A stretch of 64,000 bases of DNA, from assembly GCA_947481575.1 (NCBI GenBank), contig CANKGV010000013.1, forward strand, positions 1 through 64,000, read 5' to 3'. The notes under the pieces are model-generated. The model did no database searches. It was not told the DNA's origin and saw nothing but the letters and a program-made list of their open reading frames with translations. Both the position numbers and the translations under genes were made by a program. Origin of the DNA: Alphaproteobacteria bacterium (lineage in GTDB: Bacteria > Pseudomonadota > Alphaproteobacteria > UBA2966 > CAIVPW01). Below are positions 50,239 through 59,521 of the stretch, in pieces (positions within the stretch are counted from its first letter, which is position 1; the number at the start of each line of letters is the position of its first letter).

Positions 50239-51195
50239 CTAGTTGGCGGCGATGGCGACGGGCGCGCGTCGCAAGGTGACCCGCACGCGGCCGGGACCTT
50301 CGACGACGCCTTCCACGGTTTGGTGCGTCTGGCTGTTAATGACGTGGACAACCGCGCCGACGCCCGCGTCCTCAAGGGCTCGGCCGGTGGCCGAAAGCTG
50401 CAGGCCGGGGCCTTCAACGACCATCATCACCGTCGAATTCTTCGCCACCACGACCGGCGCTTGCACGTCCGCCAAGCGGATCGGCTCGTTGGCTCGCACG
50501 TGCCGCTTCAAGGTCTGGCCGACCAGTTGGGAAGGGTCCGAGGCAACATTGCCGCGGCTCTGGTCGGTGCGGACCGAGGCCCAGCCGATGTCGTCGGCTT
50601 GGATCACGGTTCCTACCGCCAGCGCGTTGATCAGCACCGGTACGTCCGCCATGGATACGGCCCGGCCGCGCACTTGCGTGCGCTGGGCGTCCGGGCCCGA
50701 TGCAGGCGTCACCACCGTCGCGGTGAACATCCCGCGCGGCGCGTCGTATTCGAGATTCTCGATCGCGACCGTCGGGCTCGCCCCGGTCGGCACATAGAAC
50801 GCCGTCGGTGCGCCGATCAGGTCGGGCTGAAGGGCGCGGTTGCCGGTTGCGCGGCCCAACGCAGTGGCCAGCGCATCGGTGATCTTGGTCTTGGGGACCA
50901 CCACGCCGCTGCGCTCGACGGTTACGTTGCGAAGGCCCTGGGGGTTCCAGTTCACGCCGTTGGCGCGGGCGACCGCAGCGACATCGGCAGTATTGAGGAT
51001 CGAACGTCCGCCGGGAGCGGGGGCGGGCGCCACGCGCACCGCGCCGGCGGTCCCGGTGGCACCGGTGATGTGACCGAGCGTCACCCATGCCCCGTCGACC
51101 ACGACGTTGGCGTCCGCGGCGGCGGGCAGGGCGGCAGCGGACCACAAGGCGGCCGCCGTGGCGATCAGGGTAGCGATGGAGCGGAGCGAACGCAT
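50239..51195 (-). CDS. flgA: FlgA, P-ring assembly chaperone
   Basis: 318 residues with a signal peptide (ALPAAADA end near 28). The C-terminal SAF-type region has RAVSMADVPVLINALAVGTVIQADDI and VARNST-type NSTVMMVVEGPGLQL. It is longer than enteric FlgA owing to an N-terminal domain common in alphaproteobacteria. Aids polymerisation of FlgI. Confidence 0.92.
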   Translation of the reverse strand: MRSLRSIATLIATAAALWSAAALPAAADANVVVDGAWVTLGHITGATGTAGAVRVAPAPAPGGRSILNTADVAAVARANGVNWNPQGLRNVTVERSGVVVPKTKITDALATALGRATGNRALQPDLIGAPTAFYVPTGASPTVAIENLEYDAPRGMFTATVVTPASGPDAQRTQVRGRAVSMADVPVLINALAVGTVIQADDIGWASVRTDQSRGNVASDPSQLVGQTLKRHVRANEPIRLADVQAPVVVAKNSTVMMVVEGPGLQLSATGRALEDAGVGAVVHVINSQTHQTVEGVVEGPGRVRVTLRRAPVAIAAN

Positions 51196-51205
51196 GGTCA
51201 GCCTC

Positions 51206-51991
51206 CTAGCGAAGGGTCGTCACGGTCCGCATCATTTCGTCTGCGGCGGTGATGACCTTCGAGTTCATTTCGTAGGCGCGTTGCGCGGTGATCAGCGAAG
51301 TGATCTCCGAAACCGGGTTCACGTTGGAAGTTTCCAGGAACCCTTGGCGGATGTTGCCGAACCCGGGGGTGCCGGGCGTGGCCACGTTGGCAGCGCCCGA
51401 TGCCGGGGTTTCGAGCAGCAGGTTGTCGCCGATCAATTCCAGGCCCGCTTCGTTCGAGAACACCGCGAGGTCGAGCTGCCCGACGTTCTGTAGATCGGTC
51501 TGGGCGGCGAGCTTCACCAAGACTTCGCCGTTCTGGTTGACGGTGACGTCGATGGCTTCCTGCGGGATCGTGATGCCCGGCTGGACCACATAGCCGTCAG
51601 CGGTGACCAACTGCCCGGTGGGGCTGCGCTGGAACGAGCCGGCGCGGGTGTACGCGCTGTCGCCGTTCGGCAGGGTCACCTGGAAGTACCCGTTGCCTTC
51701 GACCGCGAGGTCGAGCTGGTTTTCCGTCGCGGTCAAATCGCCCTGGCTATTGATGCGGTAGACGCCGACGATCTTCACACCGACGCCGATCTGGATGCCG
51801 GTCGGGACGACGGTTCCGGCGTCGGAGGATGGGGCGCCGACCCGGCGCAGATCCTGGTACAGCAGGTCCTGAAACTCGGCGCGCTGCCGCTTGTAGGCCG
51901 TCGTATTCATGTTGGCGATGTTGTTCGAGACCACTTCAACGTTGGTCTGCTGGGCCAACATGCCGGTGGCGGCGATGCTGAGGGATCTCAT
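51206..51991 (-). CDS. flgG: Distal rod protein FlgG
   Basis: 261 residues, standard length. MRSLSIAATGMLAQQTNVEVVSNNIANMNTTAYKRQRAEF start and NVNPVSEITSLITAQRAYEMNSKVI end are diagnostic. Confidence 0.97.
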   Translation of the reverse strand: MRSLSIAATGMLAQQTNVEVVSNNIANMNTTAYKRQRAEFQDLLYQDLRRVGAPSSDAGTVVPTGIQIGVGVKIVGVYRINSQGDLTATENQLDLAVEGNGYFQVTLPNGDSAYTRAGSFQRSPTGQLVTADGYVVQPGITIPQEAIDVTVNQNGEVLVKLAAQTDLQNVGQLDLAVFSNEAGLELIGDNLLLETPASGAANVATPGTPGFGNIRQGFLETSNVNPVSEITSLITAQRAYEMNSKVITAADEMMRTVTTLR

Positions 51992-52036
51992 AGGCGGCGT
52001 CCTCTTCTTCGGTAACGGTCTACTGAATGCTTCGAA

Positions 52037-52765
52037 TTACGAGCGCAGTTTGGGCATGCGGTCCGCGACCTTGCGCTGCAAGTCGTGGTCCACGTCGATC
52101 AAGCGCTGCGACGCCTCATAGGCGCGCGTCGTCTCGATCATGCGAGTGAGTTCCAGGATCGGCGTGACGTTCGAGCCCTCGATGGTCCCCTGGACCACTT
52201 TGGGCTGCGCCACCGCCTGCTCGGTCTGGGTCGTCGAAAAGTATCCGGCACCGGCGCGATGCAGCAGCTGGTTGTTGGCAAAGTCGACAACCGCGAGGCG
52301 CACTGGCGGCCGGGTGCCGATGCTCAGGGTGCCGTCGCCGTTGATGGTCATGCGCCCCAGCGCCGGGTCGGCCAGGATCGCTTGGCCGCGATCGTCCAGC
52401 ACCGCGTCGCCCTGGGCGGTCGATAGAAAGCCGTTGCTGTTGACGCCGAAATGGCCGTCGCGAGTGAACATCCGCCCTTGCGGTGTATTCACGACGAAGA
52501 AGCCTGGGCCCTGCAGCGCCACGTCGTAGTTGTTGCCCGTGAACTCCATCGGGCCTTCGGTGAAGTTGGTTAGGGTGCCGTAGTCTTGGACGAACGAGAT
52601 CTTCGTGTTCGCCCCGGCGTTGATCAGATACTCCTCGAACATCGGAGCATCGCTCTTGAACGCCGTGGTGTTCGCGTTGGCGATGTTGTGCGCGATGATG
52701 TCCATCCGGCGTTGCAACGCCATCTGGTGCGAAAGCGCGACGTAGTTGGTGTTTTCCATCGTCAT
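52037..52765 (-). CDS. flgF: Proximal rod protein FlgF
   Basis: 242 residues. MALQRRMDIIAHNIANANTTAFK near the start and ILELTRMIETTRAYEASQRLI near the end define FlgF. First gene of the operon, 72 bases from the predicted sigma-54 transcript start. Confidence 0.96.
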   Translation of the reverse strand: MTMENTNYVALSHQMALQRRMDIIAHNIANANTTAFKSDAPMFEEYLINAGANTKISFVQDYGTLTNFTEGPMEFTGNNYDVALQGPGFFVVNTPQGRMFTRDGHFGVNSNGFLSTAQGDAVLDDRGQAILADPALGRMTINGDGTLSIGTRPPVRLAVVDFANNQLLHRAGAGYFSTTQTEQAVAQPKVVQGTIEGSNVTPILELTRMIETTRAYEASQRLIDVDHDLQRKVADRMPKLRS

Positions 52766-52847
52766 GGCGCGGTTCCGTCAGTCTCTCGGCACAAGTTCTG
52801 GTTAACGAGGCCATCCACACCGGGGTTGGGTCCGGCGGGAGGCATGT

Positions 52848-52863
52848 TGCACGTGCCGTGCCA
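52848..52863 (-). promoter_or_regulatory. Sigma-54 promoter of flgF-flgG-flgA-flgH
   Basis: Minus strand TGGCACGGCACGTGCA: perfect -24, GC of the -12 correctly placed with one T missing. Predicted start near 52837. Confidence 0.65.
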
Positions 52864-52923
52864 GCCGAATGCGGCGGAAAACTTGGCGCTCCGGCGCGGT
52901 CAGGCGGTGCGGATTGGGGCCGA

Positions 52924-52938
52924 TGGCAGGGTTTGCCG
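52924..52938. promoter_or_regulatory. FlbD/ftr-like site upstream of flgF
   Basis: TGGCA-GGGTT-TGCCG, one mismatch, 61 bp upstream of the flgF promoter. The remaining intergenic DNA to 53081 holds the fliL promoter, which I could not identify. Confidence 0.6.
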
Positions 52939-53081
52939 GGTAGAACCTGCCCGAGTCGGGCGCGAAACCAAGGTTCCCGCGGCCACCTTTCAACTCTTCT
53001 TAACTATCGTGGCCTAGGGTGGCGCAGTATTAGGAATCGAAGGGCAAAAGCCCTGACCTGAGCCCCAACCGGACTGGAACA

Positions 53082-53609
53082 ATGAGCGAAGAGGACAAGC
53101 CGGAAGAGAGTTCCTCAGCCGAGGGCGAAGAAGGCGGTGGGCGCAGTTTTAGTCCGCTCAAGATCATCCTGTTCGTCGGTCTGCCTGTCCTCTTGATCCT
53201 GGGCGGCATCGGCGGCGCGTACTTCATGGGCTTCTTTGACTCGCTGTTCGGTCACAAGACCGAAGAAGCGGCGGCGGCTCACGGCGAGGCGCATCCCACC
53301 AGCACCTCTGCGTTCATCGATATTCCGCGTCTGACGGTGAACCTCGCCACCACCGGCAATCAACGCGCGCTGCTCCAAATTGCCCTGTCCCTGGAAATCA
53401 AAGACGCGGCGATGGCGCCGGCGATCACCGCCGAGCTGCCCCGCGTGCTGGACGCGGTCCAGGTGTTCCTGCGCGAATTGCGGGTCGAAGACCTCGCCGG
53501 CACGCGTGGCACCATGCGCCTCAAGGAAGAACTGTTGACCCGGGTGAATGCGGCCATCGCGCCCCAAAGGGTCGACGACGTGTTGTTCAAAGAAATGCTG
53601 GTCCAATAG
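53082..53609 (+). CDS. fliL: Flagellar stator-associated protein FliL
   Basis: 175 residues. Acidic N-terminus, one membrane segment at about 25-48, and the periplasmic stomatin-like domain (FIDIPRLTVNLATTG, LQIALSLEI) ending LFKEMLVQ. Supports motor torque. Eight bp before fliM. Confidence 0.94.
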   Translation: MSEEDKPEESSSAEGEEGGGRSFSPLKIILFVGLPVLLILGGIGGAYFMGFFDSLFGHKTEEAAAAHGEAHPTSTSAFIDIPRLTVNLATTGNQRALLQIALSLEIKDAAMAPAITAELPRVLDAVQVFLRELRVEDLAGTRGTMRLKEELLTRVNAAIAPQRVDDVLFKEMLVQ

Positions 53610-53617
53610 GAGCGGCC

Positions 53618-54742
53618 ATGACCGACGAAAAAGCAGCAGGCGGCGACGACGCGCACGACCAGATGGCGGCCGAGTGGGCCGCAATGGCGCGCGAAGGCGG
53701 GGAACAACCTGCGGGCGGCGATGCCGCGGCAGGAGCACCCAAGGCCGATGCGACCGCGGCCGGCGGCACCGAACAGTCCGCCCGGGTTCTCGACCAGCAG
53801 GAAATCGACAGCCTGCTCGGCTTCGGCGCTACCAATGGCGCCGAACAGGAGCAGTCGGGCATCCGCGCCATCGTCAACTCGGCGTTGGTCTCCTACGAAC
53901 GCTTGCCGATGTTGGAAGTGGTGTTCGACCGCTTGGTGCGGTTGATGTCCACGAGCTTGCGCAACTTCACGTCCGACAACGTCGAAGTCTCGCTCGACAG
54001 CATCACCTCGATCCGCTTTGGCGACTACCTGAACTCGATCACGCTGCCGGCCATCTTGAGCGTATTCCGGGCCGCCGAGTGGGACAACTACGGCATCATC
54101 ACCGTCGATTCGTCCCTGGTGTACTCGGTCGTCGACGTGTTGTTGGGCGGCCGCCGCGGTACGGCGACGATGCGCATCGAAGGCCGGCCCTACACCACCA
54201 TCGAGCGCAATCTGGTCGAGCGCATGGTCAGCGTCGTGCTCGAAGATCTCTCGGCGGCGTTCGAGCCGCTGTCGCCGGTAACGTTCTCGTACGACCGCCT
54301 GGAAACCAACCCGCGCTTTGCCACCGTCGCCCGGCCCGCCAACGCCGCGATCCTGATCAAGCTGCGCGTTGACATGGAAGACCGCGGCGGGCGCCTCGAA
54401 ATTCTGCTGCCCTACGCCACACTGGAGCCGATCCGCGAACTGCTGCTCCAGATGTTCATGGGCGAAAAGTTCGGCCGCGACACCATCTGGGAAGGCCACT
54501 TGGCAACCGAGCTGTGGTCCACCCAAGTCGACCTGCAAGCGATCCTGGACGAACAGACCATGTCGTTGAAGGACGTCATGGACTTCAAGGTTGGCACCAC
54601 GATCCTGCTGAACGCACACCCGGACTCCATCGTACGGCTCTCGTGCGGCGGCGTTCCGCTGATGCGCGGAAAAATGGGCCGGGTGGGCGACAAAGTTGCG
54701 ATCCGAGTTACACAAAGTTTACGCAAACAACCGAAGATGTAG
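53618..54742 (+). CDS. fliM: Motor switch protein FliM
   Basis: 374 residues. The CheY-P-binding motif EIDSLLG is at 62-68, behind an unusual 60-residue Ala/Gly/acidic extension, instead of close to the N-terminus. The middle domain has YERLPMLEVVFDRLVRL; the C-terminal SpoA domain ends VAIRVTQSL. Forms the C ring with FliG and FliN and sets rotation direction. Confidence 0.96.
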   Translation: MTDEKAAGGDDAHDQMAAEWAAMAREGGEQPAGGDAAAGAPKADATAAGGTEQSARVLDQQEIDSLLGFGATNGAEQEQSGIRAIVNSALVSYERLPMLEVVFDRLVRLMSTSLRNFTSDNVEVSLDSITSIRFGDYLNSITLPAILSVFRAAEWDNYGIITVDSSLVYSVVDVLLGGRRGTATMRIEGRPYTTIERNLVERMVSVVLEDLSAAFEPLSPVTFSYDRLETNPRFATVARPANAAILIKLRVDMEDRGGRLEILLPYATLEPIRELLLQMFMGEKFGRDTIWEGHLATELWSTQVDLQAILDEQTMSLKDVMDFKVGTTILLNAHPDSIVRLSCGGVPLMRGKMGRVGDKVAIRVTQSLRKQPKM

Positions 54743-54798
54743 TGGCCGGAGCGTCAGGGCGCCGGCAGTAACTGGTAACAAGGACTTGGGGCAGGAAA

Positions 54799-55338
54799 AT
54801 GGGCGCAGAGCCAACGATGGGTTTCGTACTGGACGGTCTGATCGCCGTGCTGCTGGTGGTCACGATCAGCGCGGGCTTCTTGCTCAATCGCCGCATTGAA
54901 ACGCTGCGCCGCACGGCAGCCGATATTCAAAGCGTAATGGGCGGGTTCGACCGCGCCACTCAGCGCGCCCAAGCCGGCGTCGAAGCGCTCAAGACCGCCG
55001 CCAAGGACGCCGGGCGCCAGCTCCAGGACCAAATCAACGCCGCCCGTGGCCTGCGCGAGGAACTGAAGCGCAGCGGCCGGGTGCCGGTAACGCCCGATGG
55101 CCGCGTCGATGCGCGTGCCGAAGCCAAGGCCGACGCGCTCGCCCGCTCCATGTTGTCCAAGCACATTGGTAAGCCTGCGGCCTCGTCTGCGGGCCAGTAC
55201 GCCGCCCAGACCGCCACCAAGATGGTCACCAAGCCCGCCGCCCGTCCCGCCATGCGCCCCGGCGCTGCTGTCAACGCCGCGACCACCGACTCGGAAGTCG
55301 AGCGCGAGTTGCGCGAACTGCTGCGCCACGTTCGCTAG
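54799..55338 (+). CDS. Flagellar-locus membrane protein (possible DUF6468)
   Basis: 179 residues. One membrane segment at about 8-29, a coiled-coil-like helix at about 30-95, an Ala/Pro/Lys-rich middle, and a conserved-looking end (ERELRELLRHVR). Proteins of this size sit between fliM and motE in Rhodospirillales; I recall the name DUF6468 but am not sure. Role unknown. Confidence 0.62.
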   Translation: MGAEPTMGFVLDGLIAVLLVVTISAGFLLNRRIETLRRTAADIQSVMGGFDRATQRAQAGVEALKTAAKDAGRQLQDQINAARGLREELKRSGRVPVTPDGRVDARAEAKADALARSMLSKHIGKPAASSAGQYAAQTATKMVTKPAARPAMRPGAAVNAATTDSEVERELRELLRHVR

Positions 55339-55365
55339 CAGCCAACTTCAGCAGGGGTTCGATCG

Positions 55366-56025
55366 ATGCGCGGCATGCGACTGGTTCCGATCACGATGGT
55401 GCTTGCCGCATTCTTGTTCGGCGTAAAGGTGTTCGACCTGTGGCTCGCCGTTCCGCCGATGGTCAGCGAGTTCGGCGTCGGCACCGCCATCGCCCAGGCC
55501 GCGCCGCCGGCCGCCCCGGCGCCAGCCGCCCCAGCCGCTCCCGCCGCTCCGGCACCCCAGGCAACGGCCCCCGCCGGCGGCCTTGCCGCGCCGGGCACCG
55601 GCACTACGTTTACTGCCGCCGAACTCGACATGCTGCAGAACTTGAAGCAGCGTCGCGAGGAGTTGGACGCGCGCGAGCGCGAACTCGATCTGCGCGCCCA
55701 GCTGCTGCAGGTTACGCAAAAGCAGATCGACGACCGCATCAAGGAATTGCAGAGCGTCCAGGCCACCATCGACGGCCTGTTGGTCAAGTACGACGCCCAG
55801 GAAGAAGCCAAGATTCAAAGCTTGGTGAAGGTCTACGAGACGATGAAGCCGAAGGAAGCTGCGACCATCTTCAACACGCTGCAGATGGCGGTGTTGATCG
55901 AGCTCGCCCAGCGCATCAAAGAGCGCACCATGGCTCCGATCTTGGCGGCGATGGATCCCCCGGCCGCGAAGGTTCTAACCGTCGAACTCGCCACCCGCCG
56001 CTCCCTGCCCGCGACGGGCAAGTAG
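55366..56025 (+). CDS. motE: MotE-like motor chaperone
   Basis: 219 residues. Membrane segment at about 5-25, a Pro/Ala-rich spacer, a long coiled coil (RREELDARERELDLRAQLL) and a C-terminal MgtE-N-like domain (YETMKPKEAATIFNTLQ, ILAAMDPPAAKVL). In Sinorhizobium MotE is a periplasmic chaperone for MotC; in other species it is linked to the motor without MotC. Confidence 0.82.
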   Translation: MRGMRLVPITMVLAAFLFGVKVFDLWLAVPPMVSEFGVGTAIAQAAPPAAPAPAAPAAPAAPAPQATAPAGGLAAPGTGTTFTAAELDMLQNLKQRREELDARERELDLRAQLLQVTQKQIDDRIKELQSVQATIDGLLVKYDAQEEAKIQSLVKVYETMKPKEAATIFNTLQMAVLIELAQRIKERTMAPILAAMDPPAAKVLTVELATRRSLPATGK

Positions 56026-56091
56026 CCCGCCCGATGGGGTGCGCCCACGTGTGCATTCCTGCCTTCCCCCGGGCCGCCCAGTGGTCTAGGT

Positions 56092-59000
56092 ATGGGTATG
56101 GTTAACGGCGTCGGGAGCCCTCGCATTCGCGCGACCTCGCGGCGGCGGGCGCAGCAGCGCCTGGCAGGCTTTGCTGCGGCCCTTGTCGCCCTTTGCGCAT
56201 CCGTAGGTACCGCTGGTGCCGACCCGGTAACGATCCGGGCCGAGCAGCAGAGCGGCTATGGCCGCATTGTGTTCGGCTGGCCGGCGGCGGTCCCATTCCA
56301 GGCAACCCTGAACAACGATGCCCTGACCCTCGTATTCGAACGGCCGGTCCAGGCCGATCTATCGGGTCTGCCCAAGCAGTTCTCTGCGTATGTGAGCGGC
56401 GTCCGCGTGCTGCCCGATGGCCGCACCGTCGTACTCGACCTGACCAAGCACTTCTTGTTCCGCAGCAGCGCTGCCGGCACCGATGTGGTGATCGACCTGC
56501 TCGGGCAGGGGATCGCCAACGCCGCGCCACCGCCCCCAGCACCGGCCCCACCGGCAACCCAGGCCGCTGCGGCGGTGCCCGCGGCCACCCCGGCGGCGGC
56601 CCCGGCTGCTCCCCGTGCTGCCCCCGTGGCTGCAGCACCTGCACCGCCCCCTGCCGCTGCCAATGCCACCGTCACCGGCGCTAAGGGCGCGGTCGGCGTG
56701 CGGGTCGGCGAACACGATGGCTACGACCGGATCGTGTTCGACTGGACCCAAGAGGTTCCCTACACGGCAGTCATTGCGGGCAACCGCATCACCGTCGATT
56801 TCTCCCGGGCCGATGGGATCGACCTGACCCCGCTGTCCCGCACGCCGCTCGCCGGCGTGAAGGCTGCGGCGGTGACGACCGCCGGCGGCCACACCGTCGT
56901 CACGATCGACGTTCCGGCCGGTGCCCGTCTGCGGCACTTCCGCAGCGAGGAAAAGGTCGTCGTTGACGTCCTGACCGATGGCGCCATCGCCGCCACGCCG
57001 GCGCAAACCGCACCGGCAGCGGCGCCCGCCGCCCGCGTCGCCACGCCGCCTGCCGCGACGGCTGCTGCGACGCCGCGCGCCGCTGCACCCGCGCCGCCGC
57101 CGCCGCAACCGGCCGTCACCGGGCCCACCACGGTTCGGGTCACCTACAGTTCGCCGGAACGCGGCATCGTCCGCGTATCCTTCGCGCGCCCCAAGCCGGG
57201 CGCCATGGCCGCATTCCAGCGTGCCGGGTACCTGTGGGTAGTGTTCGACGGCGCCGGCACCGCCTCGTTGCCGCCGATCCCGGAAGAAGCGGCCGCTGTC
57301 GTTCAGGGCGCCGAACGCATCGCGAGCGACAAGGTGGTCGCCGTACGGTTCAAGGTTAGCGAAGACTTCTTCCCGGTCATCAGCCAGAGCGGCAACGACT
57401 GGACCATCGATCTGCTGCCCGATCCCGCCGCCGGTATCGCGTACGAAATTGTCCGTCAGAACACCTCGGATCTCGGCGCGGTGGTGGTGGTCACGGCGAC
57501 CGACGCCACTCCGGCGGTCGAACTGAAGGATCCAGAAGTCGGCGACTCGATCTTCGTCGTGCCGGTGGCCGGCGCGCGCCATGCCATGACCGACGCGCAC
57601 GACTTCACCCAATTCAAGTTCCTGCCCACCGCCCAAGGCATCGCCGTGGAGCGCCGCGACGACCGGGTGCGCGTCACCCAATTCGCTGGCGGCGTTGCCG
57701 TCACCGCCCAGGGCGGGTTGTTCCTTTCGCCGGTGGCCGATGGCACCAAGCTGGTCAACGCCCCCCAGGGTGCGAGTGCCATTCCTGCGGGTCCGCCTTT
57801 GCTCCTCAAGATGGCCGCGTGGGCCGAAGGGCATGAGCCCCTGATCCGCGACAACGTGCGGGCGCTGCAGGCGAGCCTTTCGGTCGCACCCGACGAACAG
57901 CGAACCAAGGCGCGCTTGGCGCTGGCGCAGTACTACATGGGCATCGGCTTTTGGCAGGAAGCGATCGGCGTCCTCGCGGTGGCCGCCGACATGAACCCCG
58001 CCGTCGTCGAAGACCCGCTGTTCCGCGCGATGCGCGGCGTAACCGAGTTCAAGCTCGACCGGATCAAAGACGCCACGTCCGATCTCAACCACCGGTCGTT
58101 GGACAACAAGCCCGAAATGGCCGCATGGCGCGGTGCGCTGTTCGCCAACGACCAGAAGTGGGACGCGGCCCGCACCCAGTTCAACCTGGCCGGCGACACC
58201 ACCGCCGCCTATCCGCAGTCGGTGCGCGTCGGCCTTGCCTTGGCCCAGGGCCAAACCGCCTTGGCGCTCGGCGATGCGAAGATGCTGGCCGGTGTGCTCG
58301 CCGCCCTCGATGCCTACGCGCCGGACCATGCCGAAGGCGCTGCGGCCGATCTGCTGCGCGGCCAGGCGTTCGCGTTCGTCCAAAGCAACGACGACGCTCT
58401 CAAGATGTTCGATCACGCGATTGAGTCGGGCTACAAGCCGTATTCGCTGCAGGCCCAGGTCGCCAAGCTCGACCTACAACTGAAGGGCAACAAGACCACG
58501 TTGGACGAGGCGACCAAGGTCCTCGACCATATGCTGTTCGACTGGCGCGGCGACGACTTCGAGTTCTCGGTGCTCGCACGCCTCGGTGACCTCTATCTGC
58601 AGAACAAGGATTACCGTGGCGGGCTCACCGTGCTGCGCGAAGCAGTGGCGCTGTACCCTGACCAGTCCAAGGTCGCCGGGCTGTACCAGCGCATGAACGA
58701 CCTGTTTGCCAACTTGTTCCTCAAGGGCGGGGCGGAGGCCATTCCGGCGGTTACCGCCCTGGCGCTGTACTACGACTTCCGCGAACTTACGCCGGTCGGC
58801 GCCGACGGCGACGAAATGGTACGCCGTCTCGCCGACCGCCTGGCATCGGTCGATCTGCTGGCGCAAGCCGCGGAGTTGCTGGAATACCAGGTGACTTTCC
58901 GCCTGCGCGGCGAGGACAAAGCCCGCATCGCTGCCCGCTTGGCCACCATCTACTTGCTCAACCGCAACCCGCAGAAGGCGTTCGAAACGATCCGGGGCAG

Positions 59001-59505
59001 CCAGTGGCGTATCGCTCCGGCCGACTTGCTCGCAGAACGCTCGCGCCTCGAAGCCCGTGCGCTGCTCGATCTGAAGAAGCCCGACGAGGCACTGGCTGCC
59101 ATCCAGGCCGACCGCAGCCGCGATGCCCAGCTGGTGCGGGCCGACATCTACTGGCGCACGTCAAATTGGATTGCCGCCTCGCAGGCGCTCGATGCCTATC
59201 TCGGCGACCGCTGGCAACAGGCGGCGCCGCTCAATGACGAAGAGCGCCGCCAAGTCATGCGCGAAGCGGTCACCCTCGTGCTGGCCGGCGACAAGGCCGG
59301 CACCGCCCGGCTGCGCGGCCGCTACTTCGACAAGATGAAGGTCACCAAGGATTCCGACGCGTTCGACGTGGTCACCAACCAGACCGACCCGTCGACGATC
59401 GCGTTCCGCCAGGTTGCGGAGCAGGTCGCCCGCTTGGACAGCCTGCAGTCCTTCAAGGATTCCTACCTGTCCCGCGAACCCGCGGCGGTAAAGCTCGTCA
59501 ACTGA
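56092..59505 (+). CDS. Large secreted TPR protein with N-terminal AMIN-like repeats
   Basis: 1137 residues. Signal peptide (RRRAQQRLAGFAAALVALCASVGTAGA). There are three related beta-rich units at about 45-130, 195-290 and 340-420, each starting with a RIVF/GIVRVSF strand and joined by long Pro/Ala linkers; they recall AMIN domains, which bind peptidoglycan. The region from about 590 to the end is helical TPR-like. It follows motE in what looks like the fliL-fliM operon, so a periplasmic role near the motor or cell wall is likely. No named family recognised. Start ATG 56092; another ATG lies two codons on. Confidence 0.75.
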   Translation: MGMVNGVGSPRIRATSRRRAQQRLAGFAAALVALCASVGTAGADPVTIRAEQQSGYGRIVFGWPAAVPFQATLNNDALTLVFERPVQADLSGLPKQFSAYVSGVRVLPDGRTVVLDLTKHFLFRSSAAGTDVVIDLLGQGIANAAPPPPAPAPPATQAAAAVPAATPAAAPAAPRAAPVAAAPAPPPAAANATVTGAKGAVGVRVGEHDGYDRIVFDWTQEVPYTAVIAGNRITVDFSRADGIDLTPLSRTPLAGVKAAAVTTAGGHTVVTIDVPAGARLRHFRSEEKVVVDVLTDGAIAATPAQTAPAAAPAARVATPPAATAAATPRAAAPAPPPPQPAVTGPTTVRVTYSSPERGIVRVSFARPKPGAMAAFQRAGYLWVVFDGAGTASLPPIPEEAAAVVQGAERIASDKVVAVRFKVSEDFFPVISQSGNDWTIDLLPDPAAGIAYEIVRQNTSDLGAVVVVTATDATPAVELKDPEVGDSIFVVPVAGARHAMTDAHDFTQFKFLPTAQGIAVERRDDRVRVTQFAGGVAVTAQGGLFLSPVADGTKLVNAPQGASAIPAGPPLLLKMAAWAEGHEPLIRDNVRALQASLSVAPDEQRTKARLALAQYYMGIGFWQEAIGVLAVAADMNPAVVEDPLFRAMRGVTEFKLDRIKDATSDLNHRSLDNKPEMAAWRGALFANDQKWDAARTQFNLAGDTTAAYPQSVRVGLALAQGQTALALGDAKMLAGVLAALDAYAPDHAEGAAADLLRGQAFAFVQSNDDALKMFDHAIESGYKPYSLQAQVAKLDLQLKGNKTTLDEATKVLDHMLFDWRGDDFEFSVLARLGDLYLQNKDYRGGLTVLREAVALYPDQSKVAGLYQRMNDLFANLFLKGGAEAIPAVTALALYYDFRELTPVGADGDEMVRRLADRLASVDLLAQAAELLEYQVTFRLRGEDKARIAARLATIYLLNRNPQKAFETIRGSQWRIAPADLLAERSRLEARALLDLKKPDEALAAIQADRSRDAQLVRADIYWRTSNWIAASQALDAYLGDRWQQAAPLNDEERRQVMREAVTLVLAGDKAGTARLRGRYFDKMKVTKDSDAFDVVTNQTDPSTIAFRQVAEQVARLDSLQSFKDSYLSREPAAVKLVN

Positions 59506-59521
59506 CGCGGCACGCGCGCGT

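Noticed and set aside
56359-58416. 685-codon antisense ORF opposite the AMIN-like/TPR gene (and similar long shadows at 1786-3168, 4540-5967, 21205-22335)
   Set aside because: In DNA this GC-rich, stop-poor frames arise opposite real genes; the translations are low-complexity and lack any domain.
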